A stretch of 64,000 nucleotides of DNA, from positions 1,510,001-1,574,000 of the forward strand of contig OZ038468.1 of the NCBI GenBank assembly GCA_964036295.1. The letters run 5' to 3'. Positions 17,272-30,844 of the stretch are shown piece by piece. Position numbers and translations under genes: made by a program. Position 1 is the stretch's first letter. The number at the start of each line of letters is the position of its first letter. The notes under the pieces are model-generated. The model was not told the DNA's origin. It made no database searches and worked only from the letters and a program-made list of their open reading frames with translations. Origin of the DNA: Plumapathes pennacea. Taxonomy: Eukaryota > Cnidaria > Anthozoa > Antipatharia > Myriopathidae.

Positions 17272-18987
17272 TGTAAGTTCGGTTATCTTTGTGTTTTTTG
17301 ATACGGGTGTGGTCTATTGTTTCTTTGTCTGCCTATATTTCTCTCTACGATACCATTGCACCTGACTTTGTCATTCTTTTAACTCTTTCTCTCTCAGTCT
17401 ACTCGACTGTCTTTCTCTGTCTCTCCGGCTCTCTCATGATGGTTTTGTCTTTGTCTTTGTCTTTCCTGTATCGCTCTTATCACACCTCGCGTTCTTTCAA
17501 TGCAGCACCTGTACATTAATACGAACCTGACCGGTGTGTTACTTGCTTAAATCTCAAATTTACCCAGTTGCCTAAATGAATTCACTTTCTGTCGTCCCAA
17601 AGTTGATTCATAATTAATACCAGAACTGGTGGCTTTAATGTATCCGGGACTTTTTACAAATATCTAAAGAGAATCATTACACGTGGTTTGAATTTTAATA
17701 TCATATAATTGTGACGTTTTGATTCCTGTTGCGTTATTCGGTTGCGGACAAAGACTAGAGACTAAATCAAAACACATCACATCTCAATGCAGTTGGAGGA
17801 GGTAAGCTAACACTTTTCTTGAGGTCTCATTTATTTGGAATCCGAATGGGTTTAAACCGCTACAAAGCCCGGGCTAGCCTTAGGGATTCACTGGCGCAGG
17901 GTTTTATGGCAAGCGCGCGCCGCTAAGTTAACACTCTAAAACATCCTATCTGGAGGATTGATTCTTGCCTAACTATATTTTCTCTTCGTGTAGACACAAC
18001 AGAGGATAGCGATACGCAATTTTCTAGGCTTTTGTAAACAAATCCACGTGTGTGTTATAAATTATCAGTCGTTCATGCTTTGTTCTGAATCTGGAAAGCT
18101 TAAGTACCAGAAGCATTTTATATATATATATATATATCTACGTATAGTCTAGTTCATCGTCCAGTTTCTGTACGGCAATTGCTTTTAAGCGGAGAAGTTT
18201 GTTGTGATATTATTAAGATATTTGTTAGATCAAAGTCTCTAGTTCGTATTATCTTATAGACCTTCGATATCATTTTATAATGAAACCGAGCGGCTTCACC
18301 GTTTTTAATATACGGAGAAGTCTTTCTGATAACATAGTTGAATAGTTTGGAAGCGACGAATATTCATTCTGTAGCCTTCATCCGGTTTTTTCAGGTGTTT
18401 ACAGTAACATACTACTTGCTCGCCGCGGAACAATTCGTATAAATTAATCCCTTTTTATGTGCGAGTCTCGCTGATTATCTTAAGAGTTGAGATGCGATAG
18501 TTAATGAGATCGCGCGGTTTTAGGAACTCGAGCAGTTGTATCTATCCATATATTATCAGACTTAATTTCGAACTACAGACTCGAGGCAGAAATCATTTGT
18601 GTATTCTTGTGACTTGTGTCCTTCACTGCAAGCAGATGAAGTTAATGAGATGTTTATGTAAATAAATTTATCATTTGGTTATTAAATTCGAACACGTCTC
18701 GCAGCCTTTTAGAAAAAAGCCCCAAGCTACGTTTGTACGGCCCTAACACCTTAGAGCCTCGCTGTGTTTTGACAACGTTTCGTTCTTATTGGCTAGATTA
18801 GCCGGGTTTAGCCCCTGAGAAAGACCTGAACAAATTGCCCAGTTGCAAGGGTGGCAGGTAGCCAGTCGAATTGATTAAAATTACTGTTTCTATTGTAAAT
18901 ATGTCGATGTGCCGCGGATCGAATTTAATTTCGGCCAAGTTGGCGCATGGCAAAACCTGGGAATCTAACGTATCGGTTTTATTTCAG

Positions 18988-21900
18988 TCGAAAAGGACTT
19001 GCAATGTACACGGTTGGCGACGCCCTTCACCGAAATTTCACATCCCCAGGACAGTTTGAACGACGCCAAATGTTGTCCCGCGTTTCAAATGGTCAAAGCT
19101 CTTCTATCGAGGTATGCTTTAGTCCTTTGACAAACACGCTTGAATTCTTACATGGGGCTAGCTACTGTATTCATTGTTGTGACTTTACGAACTATGTGTA
19201 TAGAACCCGTTTTATAATTCACAAAATGTCCACTGCGCGGTCGGCAGTTTTTCTAATAAGTCGGATTATTTCGCCGCACGAACGTTTACCGCGCGAAAGT
19301 ATACCTTTGTTTGAGTAAAGCGAGAGCTATTTAGCTTAGGATATTTCATCGTTCTCTTGTGTTTACTTAACAATCCTTCTATTAAAAATCTTCCGCAACA
19401 TGCCTTCGCCGCAGAGGCAACAGACAAACCTTAGCTGGATAAATTAATTCATTCGCATCTGACACTCTTAATAAATTATCATGTATCGTTTTGAATTTTT
19501 GTCTAAAGCAGAGCCGAAAATTCAGCGTTCAAGGTTTTTTCTGTGTTTTATAATTGAAACCGAGTAAGGTATATTTTATGGTGCTTGTATGTTTTCGCGC
19601 GTGAAATTATTGGGAGTCTAAATTCAATTTCCATTTGCCAATGTAGATTAAGCGGAATAGCCAAACGATTATCTTTAATTCGCCGAGTAAATTTTATATC
19701 ACAGCTTTTGTGGGTTTGATATCTTTTATTGAGTAGGATTTTTAATTATAATTTCCTTAGGAACATCCAGGTTGCAAATGTAATGTTTAACTTATAAATC
19801 ATGAAAACACTCCTTGCAGATATATTTAAAAAAGTCCCTTTTATTTCAACCACGGCTTTGTCGTATAATATGTATCAAGTCCCAAACTTTATTGACTTTT
19901 GCTTGTCGGCAAATAACAAAACAAGTTTGAACGTTCAAATTACATATCTCCACGTGCACAATTCGAATTTCAATTCAATGGTAGTTTTGAATTAAAAGGT
20001 TGGTCACAGCGATAGCAACGAACTGGAAGAGTTTGAATCATGTAAAGATTTATCCTTCTGAAACATCGCCATATCTTAACCATCTGTTTGCCATTAACCG
20101 CGTTTTGATCATTTGCGAATTCACTGATTGCAAATACGTATACGGTTATTGTGAAATTGAATTAATTGCATATTCTGCTGGGCGATTGAAATTTCGGAGC
20201 AATGCGACAGCGCAAAAAGGAAAATTGGTCAAAAGCTTCAATAGTCCGGTGCACAGATAAAGTCACCTATCAACTTGAATCGCGATAAAGAATGAAAATA
20301 TTCTGCTCGCTTTATAGATTGTTTTGGATAAACGAAAGCTAAATTACTCGTGTTTGTTTTGGACAAGGTTGATTGAAATATCGTTTATTGAGGCAGCATA
20401 TTTAAGCCTCAAATTAATTGCATGCCAAAATTACAAAAAAACATTTTATAATCGCCACTGATTAATTTTGACGGAAGAATTATCACGTGATCGGGTAAAT
20501 TACAGTACCACCACCGGCGTTACTGCGCATGTCTTAATCGTCGATTTCAATGGAATGTTGTCAGAACGACATTTTGACCTGCAATTGAGGAGAATGTGTA
20601 CGGACGATCGCAAAGTTTCCACAGGAAATACACTTTCCGTCCATTAAAGGGCAATATCTGTATGGATCGGGGCAGTGGAATTGTAAAATCGGAGCCAACG
20701 ACGGGCTGTGTAAGTCGAGGCTTAAAACATTTGCATTTGATAGTCACCAGCTAGCCAGCTAATGTATTTTGATTAATCACAGTGAACAGTGTTTATGATT
20801 TCAGTCCGTGTTTAGACCGACCATTGCTTTCGTGCTAGCTTATGCTTTCTCTTTCTTCTCTCATAGGACACAAAGCGAAGCAGCTCGAATTGCGAAACAA
20901 GACAAGAAGACTATAATGTCGAGGAGCAGCGCGCGTCCGCCGGCTACAAGAGAGCGCGAGAGAGTCGAATGGCCGAACTAGATGACATACAACGATCTAT
21001 GGAGCACGAAGAACCACAATTTCAACGTTATAAGCCGAGCGAAAATTACAGCAAAGAGCCAGAAAATGCATCTACGCTTCGGGATAGCTCCTTTAACCAT
21101 AGCGGACATACTCGAACCTCCAGTCCCCCGTTAGAAGCTTCGTTCATTGATTCGGCGGGTACCGGCGAAAGGATAGTGAGTCACGAATGGACGTTTGAGG
21201 AACAGTTTAAGCAGGTACGTGAAGCTTAAATGTGCACAGATTATTTTTTTTCTGAGTGTCCGGTTGTTTGGCAGATGGATTTGTTATTTAAACGTCAAAA
21301 CATTTGCCGTCCTTTCTACATCACTCATTAAACAGATTTGTAATTTTTCCAAAATACGGTCAGTCTTTCAGCGGATCTTTTGCACCTGATATTTAACTTG
21401 TGCTGCTCGCGAGATAATGTAATATTGCTTGCGATGTTTTAGGTTGTGTCTTGAATCTTGAAAGGCGTTTTTAATTTTGACTGTATAGTTAAGCGTTTCC
21501 AAATAGATCAACACCATATCATTTTCCTCATATATAATAAAATTATCCATACAAACACTGGACAAAAAAAAAATCCCTCTCTCGAAAGAAAGGCTTGTAC
21601 GGGATTGATAAAACGTCCTGCTATCTTTTTGATTGTATCTCTGTTCTTAAAATATTCGTATATTGCTTTTATTGAATTAGTTTAGGAACAGAATGTATAG
21701 ATTTAATTAACTTGTGCTGCAAATTTGCATATAAGGTTTGCTTTTAAGCAGATGCGTAAAGATATATTGTTTGTCAGACTTTAAGACGCTTTTTCATTAA
21801 AGTGATCCCAATTTTATACAAGTATATTATATTTAGGGTTGCAGCTTGCAACCTACCTTAAAATGCGACAGTTGTCAGTCAAGATTTGAAGGATTGGTCT

Positions 21901-24900
21901 TACACAACAATAATTTCTTCTCATTAATATTTGATATAGAAAAATGCAAAGCTGATATTAGATCTTCAGTTGTTCTACTTTAGATATTACCAGATGCAAT
22001 ACTTGTCAGTCAAATTGTTGTCATATTTTGCTAAGATAATACATTCAACAGAGCCAAATTAATTACACACCTCTGGGATAAATACGGCAACTGTAAATAT
22101 ATAATACAAAGGGTATTGGGAATCTAAAATGAGTGACTTTTATAGTTAATAGCTCAAATGACATGTGTATTTCTAAATTCTACGGAAGACAATAATATTG
22201 TTTTAGGTTCAATGACTAAGGTTGCTTAATATGTTTTGTCTAAAAGTAGCAATGGGTAATTGTTGCAACCATATAAATATAGTAAGCCCAGTGTGATTTT
22301 GGTTTTCAGTTAATGCAGTATGGTGTTTTAATATTACTATCTCAGCCATATTGATATGATTAGTCAGTACATATATATTACACAGAAGTATAAAATACTA
22401 GCTTGTAATACTATAGCTAGTCCATGTAAAGCATGTAAATTGCACTGGTTGATTGATTATCAATATTTTAACAATGCCTTATACAAAGCTTCATTATTTA
22501 TAGCATAATTTTCTGTATTTACTGAATTGCACAGTCATGTTAAAAGTTATGTTAGTGTTCCTAATATTTAGCGAGTATTTTTTAACAAGATTTGGGGACC
22601 TTTATACCAGTATTGTTTCATTTAGTGATTTTTCATTTAGAGGTTTTGGTAATCTGAACTGCAACTTCTAAGTAACAAAACAAATTTGAAAATTACAATG
22701 TTCCATATTTCAGAAACCGAGACGAGGAAACTATTAATGATGATATTGACACTTATGAGCAATAAAATGTTATTTCATGATATTACCTTCTGACCATCCT
22801 GATCAGCTCATGGCAGAAACTCTCTCAACAATTCAAGAAGAAATTATATGGATGATGTAATGAGAAGTGATGGTTTCATCAGGTCTACAGTAGAAAGTAA
22901 TACCAAACTCTCCAATGAAATAAGGAAATAAGGCCCCCCACCCCTCCCTCCTGCCATTTTCATCCTATTGACTTTAAGCACCATAATTAGTAGAGAAGAC
23001 AAATGACATGCATTAGATGCTTGGTGATATATTTTTGAACTTTACATTTCCCACATCTAACTTTACATACTATTTTGTTGACCAAGAATATGCAGTGTAC
23101 CTCTTGTTGCCATCTCATCTTTTTAAATAAGCCCCCCTCTCTAACAGCCACCCCCCTCCTCTACAAGGACAATTATTTTTAAATAAGCCCCCCCTCCCCC
23201 AGGGGTTTATTACAGCATTTACGATATGAGATCTTGACTAATATTGTGATAGCTTACCCAAGGGATGATCAAACTATCAATATACGGCACTAACTTCACA
23301 ACTCCAAATGTCTTAATACTTTTTCATGTTTTAGTCATGAGAAAAAAAAACTTTGTATTAATTTAATTTCTTTTTTTTTTTTTTGGTGCAGAGATGTGGG
23401 TGGGTGTAAGCCGCTTTGATCTCCATGCGCAATATAACAAATTGATGTCAAACATTTCAAACATTCAGACCAGCTATTCTAAATGAAGTCAATATCATTC
23501 GTATACAGAAAGGATAACTTTGTTTTACTTGCAAACAGTGCTTATAACAAAATAATAGCTCCTGATCAAATGATTTGTGTTAAGTTAGAGCTGTGCATTG
23601 TGAATTAATCTATTTTTAAACCAATAGCAGATACAAATCTTGATGAAGGACTGAAAACTTTTTGGTGCAATTAGGATAATATTGTTGCTCTATCATATCT
23701 GATCTTAAATTCTCAAATTCTCTCATACAATACAGGGTAATTTAATATTGGAAACTGCTGTAGTGTGGCTCTATCCCTATTTCTCAAACATTGAGTAACT
23801 ATTTTGACAGCTGAAATATTTGAACCCATTTAGATCAATATTTTAAAGTGTGTGTATGTTTGGTTAGGAAGCAATACTGTTACTTACTTTGAGTAAAGTA
23901 TGATAGGGCATTTCGGGAATGTTTAAAGTGGTGTTTTTGTTTTGAAATTTCTGCTTTCAGAATTGTTTACAGAGTATTACAAAGGCTCAATGATCATAAA
24001 GATAATATAACAAATTGTCAATGATACATATAGTAGATACATTGTAAAATAGGGATTATTAACTGTTGTTATTGGTGGGTGCTTCTATTATGCTGTAGTA
24101 ATGAACTTAGACTCGGACATAATATCGTATTTTGATCGAGCTAAATTTTAGCTCTTAGACGACTTGTGTATAAATAAAGGATTGATTGATTGATTGACTG
24201 ATTGAGACTGGAAGTCCTGATAAGAGCTTGATAACTTAATGGTAAGGAACTTGCTAGAAGCCAGTACCACAGTCTGAGCTAATATTAGCATTAGGGCATT
24301 CTACTGCACTCACTGGAACTGGAAGATGTTTAATTTTTTCTCCAATAAATCTGAAATAGGTCAAAAAGGGCCACTGATAAAGGTGCAGTACAATGACTCA
24401 GTGGCAGTTTATTTAAATTGGAGGAATTTTGAGGGCATACAGCATGTAGATGTTTTTTTGTTTTGTTTTGTTTTGTTTTTATATATATATATATCAAATC
24501 TATTGGGTTAAAAAGCATTTAATGGTAATTATTCGTTAATCCTTGTCGATTGTTTTGCAGCTGTATGAACTTGGTAACGAGTCAGGAAGAAAAGAATTCC
24601 TGGATGATTTGTTTACGTTCATGCAAAAAAGAGGTGCGTTGTTTGTGTTTGTATGTGGTGTATGTGGTAATAATATACTAAAATATGATTCTTGATACAG
24701 ATGGCTTATGCCACTTTATGTGATTTTTAATTTGTTTGATAGAAAAGTATAGTAATAAAAGAATACACATGAAATATAAATTATTAAAATGGCATTTTAT
24801 GTTATATGTTCTGTGTTCATTTTATTCATTTGCAAAGAAACTTTTCATCAGGTTGTCCAGCTATAGGCAACGTAGTTCAGTGTATATAAAATGCCAGGGT

Positions 24901-27900
24901 ATTTTTGCTTGGGTTCAAGCTGGATAAACTATGCAATCTTTGTAATGTGACTCATAAGATCTATACAATCATGGATTGATCATCAAATGCTGTACTGTAC
25001 ATTATATAGAGGATATTACACGGCGGCGCGAAGATATGAATTTTATTTTGGAGTGGCAAAAATAATATTTTACGAACGAGCGCTTCGCGAGTGAGTAAAA
25101 TATTGTTTTTACCACGAGAAAATAAAATCCATATCTTCAAGCCGCCGTGTAATTTTCTTTTTATTATATTAGATACGAGTGTTTTACGAGAAATTGCACA
25201 AACAACCATGCAAAAGCGGGAAATGATGCCAACGATATCCTCACTAGTGAGGATATGGAAAATACACCACTCGGGTCCCGATGTAGTTTCGTATGGATTT
25301 TACGCATGGTATATTTTCCAGTAAAACACTCGTGTCTATATAATAAATATGCTGTATACTTTCAGGGTGATGACACATTCTTGCTATGGTATGGAGAGAT
25401 CTGAATATTGAATGACATTTCACCAGAATTAATAATTCTTTGTTAGGTACCCCAGTGAATAGAGTTCCCATAATGGCTAAGCAGACCCTGGACTTGTTCA
25501 AGCTCTTCCAACTTGTTGTAGACAAAGGAGGACTAGTTGAGGTTGGTGCAATTAATATATATAGCTTTGAATTTTGACTGATTTCCTGCAGTATTGCTAA
25601 GAATAGCAAATTTATTAAGCATTGATCACTTAGGTAGCTTAGTGATCCTCCTTGTTTCACCCCCTCCCCTGCCAACTCCTCTTCGAGGCATTTAGAAATT
25701 TCATGCTCTCCCCTTGTCTTGGCATTTGACACCAAGGAATGTGTAGTGGGAAATTTGTTGCCAAGAGGAATTTGTCTAATACAGAAAATTACATCCAAAC
25801 AATATTACCCAAGACAAAGACAATAAAGATTAACAAGGGTACGTATACATTTGAGTCCTTTTTATTTGAACAAATACGTGCACCTTTCATCTACAAGATT
25901 AGTTACAGAGGAACCTCAATATAAGGAAGGCCAAGGGTCTGGGGAAATGTGTTCGTTATAACGTTTTTTTTTTATATATTATATTATATACTATGCAGCA
26001 TGCTAGTTTGAACTGATCTTGGTTTGAAAATGGCTCCACACATCACATGTGGGAATTTGAACAACTTTTTGGGAAATTCATCGTTTTGTTGCCATTTAAT
26101 AATTTCATTATTTCCTACGGTAAATGTCCTCGCGTTCTGATACTCGCTTTTGCGAAATGAAAATGAGATAAAAAACATAATTTTGAATCGATTCGGTGGG
26201 ACCAATCGAGAACGCAGGTTTCGCAGACATAACAGAGATATTTACTAATTTAAATTTAACAGCAAAGGTTTATCGGTCAAACTTTCAGTTTGAATAATCG
26301 GCTGCTCATATCGCGATGGTCAAAACGCGAGTCGTTTTGGTTCGTATGTGTCAGCCAAAAAATTAACAGGGACTCCAAACGTTTTCAGACGGCGTAATAC
26401 GTTGTGGCTAAAGTTTCTGTCCCATAAAAAAATGTTGCTTGGAGTTGCCTGTGTACGGACGTGTGAAATATACTGATATTCCCGCGAACAAATTTAGAAC
26501 ACAATGATTGTGAATGACTGCGATCTTTGTGAGTGGTGTTTTAAACATCTTGGTAGATAGAGAAGTAGGGTCTAGATACTGTAGATAGACAAAAATCAAA
26601 GACTGCAAGGATTTTAGGTGTGTAGATAGGAAAGGCAAGTGTGGAACGGCTTGCTTTTAGATTGGACCACTTAAAAACAACGTTTCTTTCTTTGAAGGTC
26701 ATAAACAAAAAAATCTGGAGGGAGATTATTAAAGGCTTGAATCTTCCTGCATCTGTCACAAGCGCTGCATTCACTTTAAGGACACAGTAAGTGGAGTTGT
26801 CCATAATGTGTGATACATGTCTGGTGAGGAAGAGAACGGAGAAATTGAAGTTAATTATTCCTGGGCTTAGCTTTTAAAGCATGATTGCCTGTGTACACGT
26901 ATACCCAAGAGATCGAGAGGTGAATTTTGCTTTATCCTGAATCCAAGCTGTTCAAAGTTCAATTAGATGAAACGTGGCTTTGTATTTTAATCAAAACTCT
27001 GTACTTTGCTGGCAACTAATTTGACAGCAAGAATTTGGTTTATCCTGGGTCAGGGTTTTAGGCCCAAACGTTAAAGAACAACTGCAAAGAAAAAGTGCGC
27101 TTGATTCACGGAGCTTTGAAGCTTTTATTTTTCAAAATTTTCTTCTGGAAGCAAGATGGCGTACTTTCGATTTGTGTCGGCGCGAGATCGGAAAGCAATC
27201 GGTGTGACGACACAATTATCCTGAGCGATTCTGTATCCCGAAATCAAACAAAGTAAAGACGTGTATTATCTGATTTTTCTTGTAGATACATGAAATACCT
27301 TTATCCGTATGAATGCGCGAAGAGGAAGCTTTCCACTCCCGCCGAACTTCAAGCAGCCATCGACGGAAACCGAAGGGACGGTCGGAGAACGTTCGGCGCG
27401 TTTTCGTCGCAAGGCTCGGTAGCAGATGGAGCTCACGGATTTGGCAGTCCCAGTCCCCCTCTGTCCTCCTCGTCCTTTACTGCAAACCATTCACCTACTA
27501 TGGTATCTGTACACAGGACGAGTCCTGGTCCCTTGGCCACGCCCACGGATGAGGTACAGCCTTTTTGTAGTATGGTATCTCGTGCGTTTGCCTTGGCTAT
27601 CTTTGCATGCTTCTATGCCGTCCCTTTCTATCTGTCTGTGGAGTGATTGTATCTGTGAGAACTAGGCTCGGCGTGAAGATAAAACAAAGTTAGTGCTTGC
27701 TCCGACGCTCGAAACAACAAAATATTATGTCTCTGTACTTGCAACGCAAAATGTTCGAGACACTTCCAAGAAAAGCTAACATTCATATTTGTGTTTCCTT
27801 TGCTTTCAGTACACTGTAGAATTGTGTTAAGTCTGAACAAATTTCCTTCTCTCTTTCAATTTTGACACTGTGTAAGAGCTTTTGTGGCTCAAACAACATC

Positions 27901-29562
27901 GAAATAGGGTCAAGGAGAGAAAACTAGCAGGCAGGTCCAAAATTGAGGAAAGTGCGTAAAAAAGAGTTTCAGCTACTTTTACACTGATTTGGGTCTATGT
28001 CAGAGTTTGTTCACTTCGTATTATTTATGGTCACGTTATAGCTTCATTTTGTTCCTCCTAGGTTCTGGTTCCACCGTCTGTCCATGGTAACAATGGTGTC
28101 GCTGTCTTGCATTCTCCGGGCGTGATACACCGTTTAAATCCCGAATACAGCCCGAAGCATTCTTCGCCCGTACCAGGCGTGGTTGCACAGTCACCAACAG
28201 CTCGTGACCAGTCTCCTAGCGGATCCCCGGTCAAGAAGTTTGCGTTAAGCAATGAACACGATGTTGGAACAGAACGGCAACATTCGTTCACCAAAATCAA
28301 AATAGAAACACCGAATAAGGGTATGTGTTCTGCGTGTGTTTGTAACGTGCAAGGCTGTGTTGCGTCATCTTGTATACTTTAGTTTGCTCTTTGTTGTGTT
28401 GTACTTTGCTGTGCTGTGCTGTACTGTACTCTCAGGGTTCGTACGGGTCATGGAAAACCTGGAAAAGTCATGGAATTTTCGAATTTCATTTTCGAGGCCT
28501 GGAAAGTCATGACATTTAAGTGTGGGTCATGGAAAGTCATGGAAAATGACGTTCATTGTACGAAATAAATTTCTTGTGAATGAAAAAAAGCGAAATTGAG
28601 TCGGGAAACGGACAGTTTTCGATAATTTTCAAAAAGAACTGGTCAACATCAGGTCATGGAAAACTTTAGAAGGTCATAGAAAAGGTTATGGAAAGTCATG
28701 GAATTTCAAAAGACCAAAAGAGTACGAACCCTGACTCTGCTGTGCTGTGTTGTGTTTTATTATATAAACACGAGTGTTTTACTGGAAAATTACCGTGCGT
28801 AAAATCCATACGAAACTACATCCGGGACCCGAGTGGCGTATTTTCCATATCCTCACTAGTGAGGATATCGTTGGCATCATTTTCCGCTTATGCACGGTTG
28901 TTTGTGCAATTTCTCGTAAAACACTCATGTCTAATATAATAATAAGAAAATTACACGGCGGCGCGAAGATATGGATTTTATTTTCTCGTGGTAAAAACAA
29001 TATTTTACTCACTCGCGAAGCGCTCGTTTGTAAAATATTGTTTTTACCACTCGAAAATAAAATTCATATCTTCGCGCCGCCGTGTAATATCCTCTATGTA
29101 TTGTACTTTGCTGTGATGTGGTGTGCTGTGGTGTGCTGTTGTGTTGTGTTGTGTTGTCAGTGTTTTTTTTTTGTACTGTGTTGTATACTGTACTGTGCTG
29201 CGTTGTGTTGTGTTATGCCGTGGCGTGGCGTGTTGTGCTGTGCTGTGCTGTGTGTTGTGTTGTTCTCTGGTCCTAACAGTAATTATGTTGCAGATAGACG
29301 AGTTTACTACTTAATGCCTTCAAATGATAAACGTCAATTTTTTTTTCTTGCAGCCTCGTTTACTTCTCTCAGCGTCAGCAGCACTAGCCAGTCACCAGAC
29401 CCCTCATCGACGCGCGGTCGAGACCAGCGCCAACTTCCCCTGACCCATGTAGATCACGTGAATGAAAACTCTCTGTTGGTATCTGTAGAGCTGAACGGCA
29501 CTGAATATCAGGGGGTCCTCTTCGCACGTCGCAGGGGCCGCTCAGGATCATCTCACGAGTAA
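18988..29562 (+). CDS. ARID3: ARID3 / dead-ringer transcription factor
   Basis: ARID3/dead-ringer proteins bind AT-rich DNA in the nucleus and control development. Coding exons: 19004-19111 (start assigned at ATG 19004 in an exon opening at 18988), 20867-21214, 24561-24633, 25447-25541, 26698-26786, 27286-27553, 28062-28320, 29354-29562. All phases agree and give 482 residues. The extended ARID domain begins at EWTFEEQFKQ and continues as LYELGNESGRKEFLDDLF, FMQKRGTPVNRVPIMAKQ, VINKKIWREIIKGLNLP, TSAAFTLRTQ and YMKYLYPYEC (about residues 143-268). The C-terminus carries a REKLES-like strand motif (SVELNGTEYQGVLFAR). A SUMO consensus (I-K-I-E, residues 406-409) lies between. The N-terminal 36 residues are the least certain part: the acceptor at 18987 is good and phase 0 joins exon 2, but I recognise no homology there. 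The introns hold several transposon insertions. Confidence 0.9.
21215..24560. other. ARID3 intron 2 (3.3 kb)
   Basis: Very AT-rich, with no open frames of interest. It contains a C-rich MITE copy (22915-23227) and a GATT run near 24180. I see no gene on either strand. Confidence 0.6.
22915..23227. mobile_element. C-rich MITE with ATAAGCCCCCC motif
   Basis: ATAAGGCCCCCCACCCC on the left, ATAAGCCCCCCT inside and on the right, ending AGCATTTACG, the complement of the CGTAAATGCT terminus seen near 41228. Confidence 0.45.
25005..25340 (-). mobile_element. Bipartite double-palindrome element, copy A (reverse orientation)
   Basis: Outer ends are TATAGAGGATATTACACGGC and its partner ending CACTCGTGTCTATA. 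One half is a hairpin built on TTACACGGCGGC ... AATATTTTAC, the other on CACGAGTGTTTTAC ... GTAAAACACTCGTG. Three further copies lie in the window. It is in an ARID3 intron. Confidence 0.75.
28434..28732. mobile_element. MITE with CAGGGTTCGTAC termini
   Basis: The ends are CAGGGTTCGTAC and GTACGAACCCTG, flanked by a direct ACTCT on both sides. The interior repeats variants of GTCATGGAAAGTCATGGAAA. It split a TGTGC-type microsatellite, which resumes at 28735. Confidence 0.7.
28763..29097 (+). mobile_element. Bipartite double-palindrome element, copy B
   Basis: Same structure as copy A in forward orientation: ACACGAGTGTTTTAC arm, the 16-bp palindrome TCCTCACTAGTGAGGA, the return arm, then the TTACACGGCGGCGCGAAG hairpin. 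Confidence 0.75.
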
Positions 29563-30414
29563 CTTAAACGTATTTTAAAATGTGCATTTATCATGTATTT
29601 TATCTCCCATTTTGGCGCCTCGTTTTCGTGTCAAGCGTGACGTCACTTGGTAACACTTGCTCATACAATCACATATTTTTAGTAAATACGCTGGGCTGGA
29701 GTAGAATTTGCCCGATTTTATCCAGGTATAGTTATGTGTAAGGTTCAATTTAAAAATTACAACAATTCGGTTATTCTTAGTCAGTTCCAGGCTCTTTGAC
29801 AGCGGAGAAAGGCAACGGAGACAGATGGAGAAAGTCTGGGGAGAGGAAGGGACCGATACTCCCCCCAGGCCATCTCTTCTCTTCTCGTTTTATTATGGGA
29901 GAACCTGGAACTGAACTCGTTAGCTGTGTTGTACGAAGTATTATGAGCTCACAGTGCAAATTCTCCCAACCATTTAAGTAAAAGATACTTGAGTGATCTA
30001 GTGAGAATAGAACGTTTGATGAACTTTGAGCCGAACAAGCTATAAATTCTCCATACTGTATGATTTATGTACAGGGAGAAACTCTAAGAGAAACTTGAAG
30101 TTGATCTGCTTTAACAGAGGCGGCAAGTAGAACAAACTTAATTCTACGAACATTTCTCAGCAGTAAACTAATCTTCCCACACGATTTTAGTTAATGTTTC
30201 ATCCTAGTCGTACTTTTATTCAACTTTCACTTTTGTATTCTCGTCCAAATCAAATAAGTGGTACTAGTCTTGCAGAGGATTGTGGGGGATCGGCAGCTAC
30301 AAAAATATTCAGCCCTTACAACGGCCCAAATATGTACTTCATTGCGTCGTAGGTTTTTTTTCACTAAAGTATAAACTCATGTTAGGACAATTAGTGTGAT
30401 AATAAGATTTATCA

Positions 30415-30751
30415 TATAGACACGAGTGTTTTACTGGAAAACATACCGTGCGTGAAATCCATACGAAACTACATCCGGGACCCGAGTGGCGTATTTTCCA
30501 TATTCTCACTAGTGAGGATATCGTTGGCATCATTTCCCGCTTTTGCACGGTTGTTTGTGCAATTTCTCATAAAACACTCGTGTCAGATATAATAAAAAGA
30601 AAATTACACGGCGGCTTGAAGATATGGATTTTATTTTCTCGTGGTAAAAACAATATTTTACTCACTCGCGAAGCGCTCGTTCGTAAAATATTGTTTTTAT
30701 CACGAGAAAATAAAATTCATATCTTCGCGCCGCCGTGTAATATCCTCTATA
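30415..30751 (+). mobile_element. Bipartite double-palindrome element, copy C (best preserved)
   Basis: Starts TATAGACACGAGTG and ends CCTCTATA. Palindrome 1: CACGAGTGTTTTAC (30421) with GTAAAACACTCGTG (about 30570; one mismatch). Palindrome 2: TTACACGGCGGC (about 30604) with GCCGCCGTGTAA (about 30729), with long AAAACAATATTTTAC arms around a GCGAAGCGCTCG loop. Confidence 0.8.
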
Positions 30752-30844
30752 TATAAAATTATATGATAGGGCGTTTTTTTCGGATGACTTTCGTAAAACA
30801 AATTACGTCAGTCACAAACGCCGTAAGAAACCAAACTTATTTGC

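Larger units (their letters stand above)
12611..18987. other. 6.4-kb region without a supported gene
   Basis: Apart from the two tandem-repeat clusters, the compound palindrome at 15868-16340 and two weak exon candidates, this is AT-rich intergenic DNA (a TA dinucleotide run is at about 18118-18137). It may hold promoter and 5' untranslated exons of ARID3: AGGTAAGC near 17800 is a donor-like site. Nothing is decisive. Confidence 0.4.
28384..29280. repeat. (TGTGC)n-like microsatellite interrupted by two elements
   Basis: Pentamer-like TGCTG/TGTGC runs at 28384-28433, 28735-28757 and 29097-29275 belong to one array. It is broken by the MITE at 28434-28732 and the double-palindrome element at 28763-29097. 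It lies in the last ARID3 intron. Confidence 0.65.

Noticed and set aside
25005-25340. Conserved open frames (ILFLPRENKIHIFAPPCN type) seen in all four double-palindrome copies
   Set aside because: They occur on both strands as expected of a palindrome, and there is no start or domain. They are by-products of the repeat.
28774-29562. 262-codon frame ending in ARID3 sequence
   Set aside because: Only the last part, from 29354, is coding. The upstream part is a double-palindrome transposon and a microsatellite that happen to be open in the same frame.
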